Positions 27,089 through 38,250 of a stretch of 64,000 bases of DNA are shown in pieces (the first letter of the stretch is position 1; every line of letters begins with the position of its first letter). The notes under the pieces are model-generated. The model had not been told where the DNA came from and did no database searches. It saw only the letters and a list, made by a program, of their open reading frames with translations. The stretch is from CAYPZL01 sp964415045 (lineage in GTDB: Bacteria > Planctomycetota > Phycisphaerae > Sedimentisphaerales > Anaerobacaceae): the NCBI GenBank assembly GCA_964415045.1, contig CAYPZL010000004.1:1-64000 (forward strand), read 5' to 3'. Position numbers and translations under genes: made by a program.

Positions 27089-27124
27089 GGTCCTATAGGA
27101 CCGATAGGACCGATAGGACCTATT
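27089..27124. repeat. 9-bp tandem repeat with 14-bp palindrome
   Basis: Three copies of ATAGGACCG/T (27095-27121) start inside a perfect palindrome GGTCCTATAGGACC (27089-27102). The array fills the gap between the S9 peptidase stop and the flavodoxin gene. Three units are too few and too short for a CRISPR; it resembles a slipped-strand repeat or a dispersed intergenic repeat. Confidence 0.75.
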
Positions 27125-29203
<2,079 letters not shown>

Positions 29204-29265
29204 GAATTTCTCCTTGTAACCGAGTTTTCGTGACGCGCGCCGTTGCCTCGGCAGTGACGCCGGCC

Positions 29266-30921
29266 TCAGCCGCGGGCCGCCCTGCCTTGCCCGCCCGGCC
29301 GGTCCGTTTGGGTCGCGAGCGTCACCGGAATATCGAGCCAGAACGTCGAACCTTTGCCCACCTCGCTCTCCAGACCGATCGAGCCGGCCAGCATGGTCGC
29401 CAGCTCCTTACTGATGGCCAGGCCCAAACCGCTGCCGGGCGATTCGCGCGTCAGGGATCCGTCCGCCTGCCGGAACTTGTCGAAGATTTTCTCCTGGTCC
29501 GCCGCAGCGATGCCGCAACCGGTGTCGCTGACCGCGATGCGAACCGTGTTGTCGGTGACCATCGTGGCGCGAACGTCGATCTGGCCCCGCGCGGGGGTGA
29601 ACTTCGCTGCGTTGCTCAGAAAATTGTATAAAATCTGCTGCACTTTGCCGGCGTCCGTCACCACGACGGGGATATCGGCATCGACTTCCGTGCGAATCTT
29701 GATTCTCTTCTTGCGCGTCAGCAGGGAAAAAGAGGACGCCAGCGACTCGCAGAGTTGCGAGACCGCCATCTCTTCGATGTGCAATTCCATCTTGCCCGCC
29801 TGGGCCTTGGCCAGGTCCAGCAGATCGTTGATCATGTTCAGGAGCCGGTTTCCGCTGGTCAAGATGTTCTCGGCGTAGCGCTGGCCTTTTTCGCGTTTCA
29901 GGAGCCCGGGCTTTTCCCTCAACACCTGCGCGAAGCCGAGAATGGCGTTGAGCGGCGTGCGGAACTCGTGCGACATGTTGGCCAGGAACTCGCTCTTGAG
30001 CTTGTTGGCCTTGAACAACTCGATGTTCCGTTCGGAGAGCTCGGCGATTTTGCCGTCGAGCTGGCGGTTGGCCTGGCGCAGTTTCTCCTGGGCCGCCTGG
30101 AGGTTGTCGAGCATGTGATTGAAGGCGGTGGCGAGCTTCTCGTACTCGTCCCCGGTGGCGATGGAGCTGCGGATGTCCAGGTTGCCCTCGGCGACGTTGT
30201 TGGCCAGGGCGCGCAACTGGCGGATGGGACGCAGGATCACGCGCTGCATGATCCAGTAAAACGCCACGATCGCGCCGGTGCCCCCGATGACGCCGGCCAT
30301 GACAATCCAGATCCGGTTCATGAAGACCGTCTTTCGCACGTCGCTGCCGATGCCCCGCGTCTGGACCAGGGCGGTGCCGACGACCTCGTTCAGCGAGAAC
30401 GGGCCCGCCGTGCCCTGGGGATTGTGGCAGCTCACGCAGCCTTCCGTGGCCCGGAACAGCCGCACGTAGTCACTTTGCAGCGAGCCGTCCACCTTGTTCA
30501 GGATCAGGGCTTCCTCCCGCCCGTCCTCCGGGGAGACCATCTCCAGCAGCTCCTTCTGCACGTCAGTCAGGGAGGGAGTATCTTCGGCCCGTTCCTTCGA
30601 GGCGCGCAGCCAGAGGATGCCGGGCTCGTTCGGGTCATACGCCCGGCCGCGCTCGTTCAGGATGGGCCACGTCATCTGCCCCGAACCCTGCAGGCGAAAA
30701 TGGGAACGCAGGAGAATCGACTCGGCCCGGGCCCGGTTGGTGTCGAGCAGGCCCTTGCGAGTGAGCTGCCGCATCCACACGTAAGGAATCAGCAGAGCGA
30801 TCACCAGACTGAAAAGCACCGCGGCCCCGAACATGATCCGACATTTCGCCGCCAGCGAAAGGTCCGTCAGATGAAGAAACCGCAGTACCTTCTGAAAGAT
30901 CTGGCCGAGGTCAATACGCAT
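29266..30921 (-). CDS. Membrane sensor histidine kinase with a c-type heme (Tll0287/DUF3365-like) input domain
   Basis: A 551-residue two-component kinase. Transmembrane segments lie near residues 27-48 and 205-228 and enclose a periplasmic domain that contains CVSCH (about 160-164), a CxxCH motif for covalent heme binding, as in the Tll0287-like/DUF3365 family. Then come HAMP (RPIRQLRALANNVAEGNL), a coiled coil (about 280-305), the HisKA box MSHEFRTPLNAI (about 313-324, His being the phosphate acceptor) and the ATPase domain with NFLSNAAKFT, DTGCGI and GSGLGLAI. It probably senses redox state, oxygen or NO through the heme. No response regulator gene is adjacent, so its partner is elsewhere. 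The ATG at 30921 was preferred over an upstream in-frame start because the hydrophobic segment then lies at a usual distance. Confidence 0.9.
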   Translation of the reverse strand: MRIDLGQIFQKVLRFLHLTDLSLAAKCRIMFGAAVLFSLVIALLIPYVWMRQLTRKGLLDTNRARAESILLRSHFRLQGSGQMTWPILNERGRAYDPNEPGILWLRASKERAEDTPSLTDVQKELLEMVSPEDGREEALILNKVDGSLQSDYVRLFRATEGCVSCHNPQGTAGPFSLNEVVGTALVQTRGIGSDVRKTVFMNRIWIVMAGVIGGTGAIVAFYWIMQRVILRPIRQLRALANNVAEGNLDIRSSIATGDEYEKLATAFNHMLDNLQAAQEKLRQANRQLDGKIAELSERNIELFKANKLKSEFLANMSHEFRTPLNAILGFAQVLREKPGLLKREKGQRYAENILTSGNRLLNMINDLLDLAKAQAGKMELHIEEMAVSQLCESLASSFSLLTRKKRIKIRTEVDADIPVVVTDAGKVQQILYNFLSNAAKFTPARGQIDVRATMVTDNTVRIAVSDTGCGIAAADQEKIFDKFRQADGSLTRESPGSGLGLAISKELATMLAGSIGLESEVGKGSTFWLDIPVTLATQTDRPGGQGRAARG

Positions 30922-31023
30922 GGCACATCGTATCCAGGGCGGATTTCGGACGGGCAACTGCGGCGTTGTGTCGTGCCGCGCGCCGGCCGGCCGAAATCAG
31001 CCGTCCCAATCCTGTCGATCGCC

Positions 31024-32835
31024 CTATGCCTGGTCGGGCTTCTGCTCGACGGCGCGGAGGTGCTTTTGCGTCCGCAGGTTGAGCTCGTCGAGTTGTTTCT
31101 GGTCCACCTCGCTGGGCGCATCGGTGAGCAGACACTGGCCCCTTTGCGTTTTCGGAAAGGCGATCACGTCGCGAATGTTCTCGGTGCCGGTCAGCAACAT
31201 AACGAGCCGGTCCAGGCCGAAGGCAATCCCACCGTGCGGCGGCGCCCCGTAGTCCAGCGCCTTGAGGAAGAATCCGAAACGATCTTCCGCCTGCTGCCGC
31301 GAAATGTTCAGCAGGTCGAACACCTTCTGCTGCACGTCGGGCCGATGAATACGGATGCTGCCTCCGCCGATCTCGCTGCCGTTGACGACGATATCATAGG
31401 CCTGGGAGCAGATCCCCGCCGGGTCGCTCTCGAGCTTGTCCAGATCCTCGGGCACCGGCGCCGTGAACGGGTGGTGCAGCGAGTCGTAACGCTTCTCGTC
31501 CTCGTTCCACTCGAAGAGCGGGAAATCGACCACCCACACAAACGCGAAGCCGTTCGGATCGTACAGCTCCAGGTCCTTCGCCAGCCGGCAGCGCAACGGC
31601 GCCAGCGCCTTGTTGACGATGTTCTCCTTGTCGGCGACGAACATCATCACGTCCCCGTCCTTGGCCCCGAAGCGCTCGATCAACTGGTTCTTCAGCTCGC
31701 CCGTGAAGAATTTGCCGATGCCGCCGATGAACGTGGGCTCGCCGTGTTCCATCTTGACCTTGCACCAGGCCAGTCCCTTGGCGCCGTAGTCGGCCACGAA
31801 GGCCGTCAGGGTCTTCTCGATGTCGCTGCGCGAGTACTTCTCGCCGGCCGGCGCGCAGAGGCCCTTGACGATCCCGCCGTTCTCGATCGTCGAGGTAAAG
31901 ACCTTGAACGTGCTCTGCGCCGCCAGGTCGGAGATGTCCTTCAACTTCATGTCGAAACGCAGGTCGGGCCGGTCGATCCCGTAATCGTCCATGGCCTGCC
32001 GATACGACATTCTCTGCATGGGCAGCGGTACGTCCACGCCCATGATCTCCTTCCAAATGCGCGCGACCAGAGCTTCGTGGACGCCGATGACGTCGTCGGT
32101 ATCGACGAAACTCATCTCGACGTCGATCTGGGTGAATTCCGCCTGGCGGTCCGCCCGCGGGTCCTCGTCGCGAAAGCAGCGTACGATCTGGAAGTACTTG
32201 TCGATCCCGCTGACCATAAGGATCTGCTTGAACAACTGCGGCGACTGGGGCAGGGCGTAAAAACAGTTGCGGTGCAACCGGCTGGGCACGAGAAAGTCCC
32301 GCGCGCCCTCGGGCGTGCTCTTGGCCAGCATCGGTGTTTCGATTTCCCAGAAACCTTGCTCGTCAAAATACCGGCGCACCAGCGTCGTAACGCGATGGCG
32401 AACGCTGAGCCGGCGCTGCATCTCGGCCCGCCGCAGGTCCATGTAGCGATAGACGAGTCGGGTTTCCTCGTTCGTCCGGGTGGCGGCCTCCAGCTCGAAC
32501 GGAGGCGTCCTGGCCATGTTGAGAATCTCGAGTTGGTCCACGACGACCTCGATCTGGCCGGTCGCCAGCTTCGGATTCTCCAGACCTTCGCCGCGCGGAC
32601 GCACCGTGCCGGCAGCGGCGAGCACCCACTCGCAACGTATCGTGCGGGCCAGTTTGTGTGCCTCGGCCTGTATCTCGGGATCGAAAACCAACTGCGTCAG
32701 GCCCTCCCGATCGCGCAGATCGAAGAAGACCAGGTTCCCATGGTCCCGATACGACTGCACCCAGCCGGCCAGCACGACCTGTCGGCCCTTGTCATCCAGG
32801 CGAAGCTCGCCACAATTATGCGTTCTCTTCAACAT
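31024..32835 (-). CDS. aspS: Aspartyl-tRNA synthetase
   Basis: Charges tRNA-Asp with aspartate. The 603-residue protein has the bacterial layout: anticodon-binding OB fold at about 1-105 (GWVQSYRDHGNLVFFDLRD), class II motif 1 region with RYMDLRR (about 142), motif 2 (FRDEDPRADRQAEFTQID, about 218-235), the bacterial GAD insertion (about 300-420) and motif 3 (GIAFGLDRLVM, near 555). Length fits E. coli AspRS (590). I chose the ATG at 32835 (MLKRTHNCGEL), which matches family N-termini; an upstream extension is open but not conserved. It is the upstream neighbour of the histidine kinase (102 bases). Whether it also charges tRNA-Asn depends on whether the genome has AsnRS and GatCAB, which the window does not show. 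Confidence 0.96.
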   Translation of the reverse strand: MLKRTHNCGELRLDDKGRQVVLAGWVQSYRDHGNLVFFDLRDREGLTQLVFDPEIQAEAHKLARTIRCEWVLAAAGTVRPRGEGLENPKLATGQIEVVVDQLEILNMARTPPFELEAATRTNEETRLVYRYMDLRRAEMQRRLSVRHRVTTLVRRYFDEQGFWEIETPMLAKSTPEGARDFLVPSRLHRNCFYALPQSPQLFKQILMVSGIDKYFQIVRCFRDEDPRADRQAEFTQIDVEMSFVDTDDVIGVHEALVARIWKEIMGVDVPLPMQRMSYRQAMDDYGIDRPDLRFDMKLKDISDLAAQSTFKVFTSTIENGGIVKGLCAPAGEKYSRSDIEKTLTAFVADYGAKGLAWCKVKMEHGEPTFIGGIGKFFTGELKNQLIERFGAKDGDVMMFVADKENIVNKALAPLRCRLAKDLELYDPNGFAFVWVVDFPLFEWNEDEKRYDSLHHPFTAPVPEDLDKLESDPAGICSQAYDIVVNGSEIGGGSIRIHRPDVQQKVFDLLNISRQQAEDRFGFFLKALDYGAPPHGGIAFGLDRLVMLLTGTENIRDVIAFPKTQRGQCLLTDAPSEVDQKQLDELNLRTQKHLRAVEQKPDQA

Positions 32836-33045
32836 AGCGAAGTCTCTCGACACGATTGACAGGTTATTGCCGCCCAACGAGTGGTGGGCCAACGGAAAGT
32901 AGTAAGCATAGTGAAGCGAGGGCCCCTCGTCAACCGGCAGGTTGGACGCGATTGCCCGTTTCGGGATGAAGTGAGCAAGAAACCTCCTTGCGGGTGCCGA
33001 GGCAAGCGCGCATCGCTTGCGGATCCTCCACAGGCCCGGCGGCGT

Positions 33046-36003
33046 TCAGAGGGCGGCGCTGAATCCGTAGGTCGCGATTTCCACTTCGCCCATGCCGCCG
33101 AAAACGTGGATCAGGCGGATGTCCTTGTCGCTCAGTTCGGCCCGAACCTCGGCAGGCAGGTCCGGTTCAAGCTGCGGCTCGAAGAGGAAGTGCTCGCTGA
33201 AGTTGTGATGCCCGGGCCGGTACGTCTGCGAAAAGTAGCCGCGCAGGACGATGGGCGCGCCGGTATAGCCCTCGATGCGCGTCTCGACCCAGCGGGCCAG
33301 CGGGTGCGTATAGCCGGCCACCGGGCCCTTCGGCATCGGAGGCCAGTAGAAGGAGGTCTCGATCACGACGCCCTTGCCGGTCTCAAATCGTCGCTTCTGC
33401 AGGCTGTCGTCGGCCGAAGGGGCCGGAGAGGGCCAGAGCATCGCCTGGTCGTGTCGAGTCTGCGTGGGGCCGTCCCAGTCCCATTGCAGTACCGGCTCGG
33501 CGTATTCAACTTCCAGGACAGGCCGGCCGAAATCGCGCAGAGTCACGACGGCGCTTTGCGCCGCTGAGACCAGCGTGGGGATGTTGGTGGTTTGCAGAGC
33601 ATAGCGGCGCGGGTTGTCCAGATCCGCGATGCGCCACGCATCGGTCACGACGCCGTCGCCGTATCGATGTGCCGCCTCCGGCCACTTGGCCATCCGCCCG
33701 GAAAGCTGTCGAACCGCACCGCCGGCCGTATACTCGACCGCCACGGACTCGTACATGCCGGCCCGGAGGTTCTCGTCGGTGAGCCAGAGGTTTTCCGTTT
33801 GCAGTTGCCAGCGCGATTTGAGGCGATGATTCGCGAAGATGTCGCCGAATTCCCCCTGAAAGAGGCAGTACTCCGTCGGTTCGTTGACAAGGAACGGCAC
33901 GATCGAAGGCGTCTCGTCCGGCTGGGGAATCGGGCGTACCTGCTTGACAACGAGCCGGCCTTCGGGCGCTATCTTCTTATACTCCATCTCCAGCACGTAC
34001 TGCTCGCGGCCCGTGGCTGCGGCAAACTCGGCGCCGACCTTCACGAGCAGGTCGGCCAGATCGGTGTAGTCCTTATCCCAAGCCATCACTGCCGCGCCGA
34101 GCGGGACGAGGTTCGACTGACGGACGCGCCAGGCATAGGTGCCGAAGGAGTAGACCTGAACGCGGACCTCTTCCGGGATGCTGCCGTCCTGCGGGTTCGT
34201 CACCGAGGTCGCGCCGTCCTGTGTGACCAGTGCGATCTCCCACCGGTCGCCCTCGCAGGTGACGGTCGCGACGCCGTTGGCCAGCTCGATCTCGTCGGGG
34301 AACGAATGGTGCACGAGCAGGGCCATCCCGACCTCGTTGGCGTCGACGCCGTGGCGCAAACGTTCGAGGTAGGCGTTGTCGTTGTAGAAGCTCGCAAAGA
34401 CTTTGCGGATCACCGTGAAGACGCCGCGTTCGTTGGCGCGGTCCGGGTCGCACAAACACGGGCCCCGCGTATCGTCGTCGAGATCGTCGGCCAGGCAACC
34501 GCTGTAGCTGTCGTACAGACCGGCGCCGGTGAACGTCTCGCCGTCCTCGACGTTCGTCGAACTGCGGAACCGCAACTTGCTCAACGGATCGAACCCGTAA
34601 AGCGGGTCCTGCAAGGCCGCCAGGACCTTTTGTTTCTGAGCGTCGGTGAAATCGAGGGTGGTGTCGTCCTCGATCAGGTCGCGGATTTCCTCCAGCGCCG
34701 CCGAGAGGGCCGCCATGTCCGCCGGCGGATACGCGAACGCCGCGAGGCGCTCGGCGATCCTTCGGCCGAGAGTCCGTCCATCAGCCAGTTCCTGGGCCAG
34801 GAAATCGGTCCACAGATCGAACGACAGACCGAGCGCGACGGGTGCATGATCCGGGATGGCGCGACGAAGGATACCGAAGTTGGCCGCCTTGCCTCCGAAG
34901 TAGCCGATATCGGCAGGCATGAGCGCCTCGGTGCTCATGGCATACGAACCGTAGGGGCTTATCGGTGTGATCTGGAGCGGCGGCGGCTGCTTGAGCGCGC
35001 GGATCTCCTGGATGGTCGCCTCGTCGAGGACGTCTTGAAGATCGATGAGGCGAATGCTCGTGTCCCAGTTCGTCTCAGAAGCCCGCAGACAAATGTTGCG
35101 CTCGACCATCTCCAGCGCCTGGTTGGCGTCGGCCGGGACGGCCAGATGAACGAACGGCACGTTATAGGTCTTGGCCAGAATCGCCACGTGCGAGTTCGGC
35201 GTCGAGGGCGCCAGCGTGATGATCCCGCCCACGAACGGAATCTCGGCGGGAACGCCGTCGGTCAGCAGGATGTCGTCCGGTTCCAGCACGCCGTCCCGAT
35301 ACGCCTGGCTGATGGCGTTGCCTTCCACATACGTGAGCCTGCCGACGGCCCACCCCGGCGCGTAGCAGGTGTTCCCGTGTACCCAACGGTCGGTCGAGCC
35401 GATCGAGAGGCCGTTTGCTTCCAGCCAGGCGCGGTCCGCCTCGGCCGCGGCTCGCTGTTCGTAGCTGGGGAAATAGAACGCCGCATGTTCCTCATCCGTC
35501 AGGATATGCGTTTCGATCAACTCGACCCAGGCCAGAACCTCTTCTTTGGTGAAAGGCTCGCGGCCGACGAGCTGGATGCCGTATTCGGCCGGCTGCGACC
35601 ACCCCATCCCCAATGCCGGCGTCACTACGGCGCCGAGCACAGCCTTGCGCCCCTGCCGGTAGAGCGTGGCCTCGTCGAACTGCTCCGGCGTCATGCCGGC
35701 AAACGGCGCCAGGTGCTCGATGGCAAATTCATAATGAAGCGCATATTCGTGCCCGTCCTGGAAGTACACCCGCGGTGCGTCATCCGAGGCAAGCACGATG
35801 GTGAACTTGACCCACGCCGGCTCGTTCTGCCCGGCCCCATAGACGAGAAATGGATCGCCGGGCAGCTCGATTCGCTCTTTCCACTGCATCTGCGGCCCGG
35901 GGGGCTGCGGCAGCGGCGGCTCCGGACCTTGACCCAACCCAACCGACCAAACGCTCAGCACAATCGGCCAAACCGCCAGAACCTTCCAGTGCAACAACCT
36001 CAT
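33046..36003 (-). CDS. Secreted PEP-synthase/PPDK-like protein with reversed domain order
   Basis: A 985-residue protein with a signal peptide (MRLLHWKVLAVWPIVLSVWS, ending near GLGQG) followed by a Pro-rich linker. Residues about 225-300 look like the PEP-utilising swivel domain: the segment GGIITLAPSTPNSHVAIL puts a His (about 271) where the phosphohistidine sits in PEP synthase and PPDK. Residues about 360-720 look like the ATP-binding PEP/pyruvate-binding domain, with YFGGKAANFGILRRAIP and RFRSSTNVED (about 478-488) matching the family RSS(A/S)xxED loop and VVKQVRPIPQ closing it. In PEP synthase the ATP domain comes first, so the order is swapped. The last 270 residues resemble no domain I recognise. 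An exported enzyme has no obvious ATP supply, so the role is unclear. The start has an AAAGGAG site. Confidence 0.75.
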   Translation of the reverse strand: MRLLHWKVLAVWPIVLSVWSVGLGQGPEPPLPQPPGPQMQWKERIELPGDPFLVYGAGQNEPAWVKFTIVLASDDAPRVYFQDGHEYALHYEFAIEHLAPFAGMTPEQFDEATLYRQGRKAVLGAVVTPALGMGWSQPAEYGIQLVGREPFTKEEVLAWVELIETHILTDEEHAAFYFPSYEQRAAAEADRAWLEANGLSIGSTDRWVHGNTCYAPGWAVGRLTYVEGNAISQAYRDGVLEPDDILLTDGVPAEIPFVGGIITLAPSTPNSHVAILAKTYNVPFVHLAVPADANQALEMVERNICLRASETNWDTSIRLIDLQDVLDEATIQEIRALKQPPPLQITPISPYGSYAMSTEALMPADIGYFGGKAANFGILRRAIPDHAPVALGLSFDLWTDFLAQELADGRTLGRRIAERLAAFAYPPADMAALSAALEEIRDLIEDDTTLDFTDAQKQKVLAALQDPLYGFDPLSKLRFRSSTNVEDGETFTGAGLYDSYSGCLADDLDDDTRGPCLCDPDRANERGVFTVIRKVFASFYNDNAYLERLRHGVDANEVGMALLVHHSFPDEIELANGVATVTCEGDRWEIALVTQDGATSVTNPQDGSIPEEVRVQVYSFGTYAWRVRQSNLVPLGAAVMAWDKDYTDLADLLVKVGAEFAAATGREQYVLEMEYKKIAPEGRLVVKQVRPIPQPDETPSIVPFLVNEPTEYCLFQGEFGDIFANHRLKSRWQLQTENLWLTDENLRAGMYESVAVEYTAGGAVRQLSGRMAKWPEAAHRYGDGVVTDAWRIADLDNPRRYALQTTNIPTLVSAAQSAVVTLRDFGRPVLEVEYAEPVLQWDWDGPTQTRHDQAMLWPSPAPSADDSLQKRRFETGKGVVIETSFYWPPMPKGPVAGYTHPLARWVETRIEGYTGAPIVLRGYFSQTYRPGHHNFSEHFLFEPQLEPDLPAEVRAELSDKDIRLIHVFGGMGEVEIATYGFSAAL

Positions 36004-36279
36004 GCGCTCCTTTCACCTTATCCTCGTCGCTTTATGCGGCGGCATTCAACCAAGACAGCCCTGGATGATTCCAATCCGCGATCAACGTTCTGTGTGCCAC
36101 AATAGACCCTGAACGTAACGGTGTTTCGGTTTGTTCGCCCGTGCATCTTTAGTGTCAAAAACGGGGCTTACGGCGACGGAGAGGGGAAAATCTCGGGGAA
36201 ATCGGGTTTTGGCTGCAGGGCTGCCCTGTTTCGATTACAATGGGGCGTTCGTGAAGCTTCGTTGAGGATGGTTTCGTTC

Positions 36280-38250
36280 ATGAGTAAGCATCTGGATAAA
36301 ATCAACGGTCCGGCGGATTTGAAGAAGCTCTCCGTCGCCGAGTTGGAGGAGTTGGCCGAGGAGATTCGCCAGTTCATGCTGCATTCGATCAGCAAGACCG
36401 GCGGGCACCTGGCAAGCAACCTGGGCGCGGTGGAATTGACGCTGGCCTTGCACTGTGTCTTCGATTTCCAGCGGGACAAGCTGCTGTGGGACGTGGGTCA
36501 CCAGTGCTACACGCACAAGATCATCACGGGTCGCAAAGCCGGTTTTACCGGTCTGCGGCACGTCGAGGGCATCAGCGGCTTCCCCAATCCGGCCGAGAGC
36601 GAATACGATCAGTTCACCGTGGGCCACGCCGGCACGTCCATAGCGACCGCCATCGGAATGGCGCTGGGCGAGCAGGTCAAGGCCGGGACGAAGGAGTCCG
36701 AACCAAAGCCGCCCGGGCAAGTTCATCAAAAGCCCGAGCCGCGGGCGTCCAACGTGGTCGCCGTGGTGGGAGACGCCAGCATCGTCAACGGCACGTCATT
36801 CGAGGGGATGAACAACCTCGGATTGGTCAAACGGCAGATGCTGATCGTGCTGAACGACAACAGCATGGCCATCGACCCGACCGTGGGAGCGGTCGCCAAG
36901 GTGTTTTCGCGGGTCCGGCTCAACCATACGTACGAGGAGCTGCGCCGGACGACGAAGAACATCCTCGAGCACGTGCCGGGCATCGGCCGCAGCGTGGAAG
37001 AGGCCGTGGAGAGGATCAAGAAAAGCATTCGTATGGTCCTGCCTCCCAGCCAGTTGTTCGAGAGCCTGAACATTCCCTACTTCGGCCCCGTGGACGGGCA
37101 CGACATCGAATCCCTGACGAAACTGTTCCGAACCCTCAGCGCGGTGGACCACCCCGTTCTGCTGCACGTCTACACGAAGAAAGGCAAAGGCTTCCGTCCG
37201 GCCGACAAGGGGCCGACAAAGTTCCACTCGACCGGCCCGTTCAAGATCAACGGCGATACCGTGGAATCGACGACCGTCCCTCATCGACAGAGCTTCACCC
37301 AGGCCTTCGGTGACGCGCTGACCGAACTGGCTGAGAAGGACGACCGGATCGTCGCCATTACCTCGGCCATGTGCGACGGCACCGGCCTGGTGGAGTTTCG
37401 CAAGCGATTCAGCCAGCGGTTTTACGACGTCGGCATCGCCGAGAGCGCCGCGGTAGACATCGCGGCGGGCATGGCCAAGAGCGGACTCCGACCCGTTGTC
37501 TGCATTTACTCGACCTTTCTGCAGCGCGGCTTCGATCAGATCTTCCAGGAAGTGGCGCTGCAGAATCTCCCGGTGGTCTTCTGCGTGGACCGCGCGGGCA
37601 TGGTCGGCTTCGACGGCGCAACCCATCACGGGCTGATGGACGTCGGCTACCTGCGGATGCTGCCCCATATGATTTTGACCGCGCCGGCCGACGCGGTCGA
37701 GATGAAGGGGGCCCTGCAGTTCGCCTTGCAGCAGACGCAGCCGGTTGTGGTTCGCTATCCGAAGGATATGGTTCCGCCGGAGGAGCTCGTGCGGGCGGCG
37801 TCCGAAAAACCCTTCGAGGCGGGCAAAAGTGTGGTGGTCCGGCGGGGCAGAAAGTCGGCTCTGGCCATCGCCTCGTACGGCACCGTGCTCACGGAGGCCC
37901 TCAAAGCGGCCGAAACGCTCAGTTCCGAGAAAATCGCCGTCGACGTGATCAACGCGCGGTTCGCCGCCCCGGTGGACGAGAAGTTCGCCGGTCTGTTGGC
38001 CCAGGGCAAGGCCCTGATCACCGTGGAGGATCACTCTGTAGCCTGTGGTTTCGGCTCGGCCGTGCTCGAATCCGTAGCGACCGCAGGTCAGGACGTCAGC
38101 AACATTCGCGTGCTCGGCGCACCGAGGCGCTTCATCGGCCACGATTCCCGCAGCGCCCAGCTTATGCAGGCCGGGATAAATGCCGATGAAATAGTCAAAA
38201 CGGCAAAGGAAATGCTCGCAACACGACCCGGTAAGCGCAAACGCAAATGA
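36280..38250 (+). CDS. dxs: 1-deoxy-D-xylulose-5-phosphate synthase (divergent Dxs)
   Basis: First enzyme of the MEP isoprenoid pathway: condenses pyruvate and glyceraldehyde-3-phosphate using thiamine diphosphate. It has the Dxs hallmarks GGHLASNLGAVELTLALH, DVGHQCYTHKIITGR, FYDVGIAE (catalytic Glu), YSTFLQRGFDQI and DRAGMVGFDGATHHG, and the 656-residue length is slightly above E. coli (620). Three differences stand out. The thiamine motif reads GDAS instead of GDG-A/S. The EQHAV after the catalytic Glu is ESAAV. A Lys/Pro-rich insert of about 20 residues lies before the thiamine motif. The ATG at 36280 is chosen (AGGATGG upstream); an ATG four codons earlier is possible. The stop overlaps the nadK start by four bases (ATGA). 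Confidence 0.92.
   Translation: MSKHLDKINGPADLKKLSVAELEELAEEIRQFMLHSISKTGGHLASNLGAVELTLALHCVFDFQRDKLLWDVGHQCYTHKIITGRKAGFTGLRHVEGISGFPNPAESEYDQFTVGHAGTSIATAIGMALGEQVKAGTKESEPKPPGQVHQKPEPRASNVVAVVGDASIVNGTSFEGMNNLGLVKRQMLIVLNDNSMAIDPTVGAVAKVFSRVRLNHTYEELRRTTKNILEHVPGIGRSVEEAVERIKKSIRMVLPPSQLFESLNIPYFGPVDGHDIESLTKLFRTLSAVDHPVLLHVYTKKGKGFRPADKGPTKFHSTGPFKINGDTVESTTVPHRQSFTQAFGDALTELAEKDDRIVAITSAMCDGTGLVEFRKRFSQRFYDVGIAESAAVDIAAGMAKSGLRPVVCIYSTFLQRGFDQIFQEVALQNLPVVFCVDRAGMVGFDGATHHGLMDVGYLRMLPHMILTAPADAVEMKGALQFALQQTQPVVVRYPKDMVPPEELVRAASEKPFEAGKSVVVRRGRKSALAIASYGTVLTEALKAAETLSSEKIAVDVINARFAAPVDEKFAGLLAQGKALITVEDHSVACGFGSAVLESVATAGQDVSNIRVLGAPRRFIGHDSRSAQLMQAGINADEIVKTAKEMLATRPGKRKRK

Noticed and set aside
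27089..27124. Tandem repeat as a CRISPR array
   Set aside because: Units are 9 bp with no spacers and only three copies; no cas genes are present.
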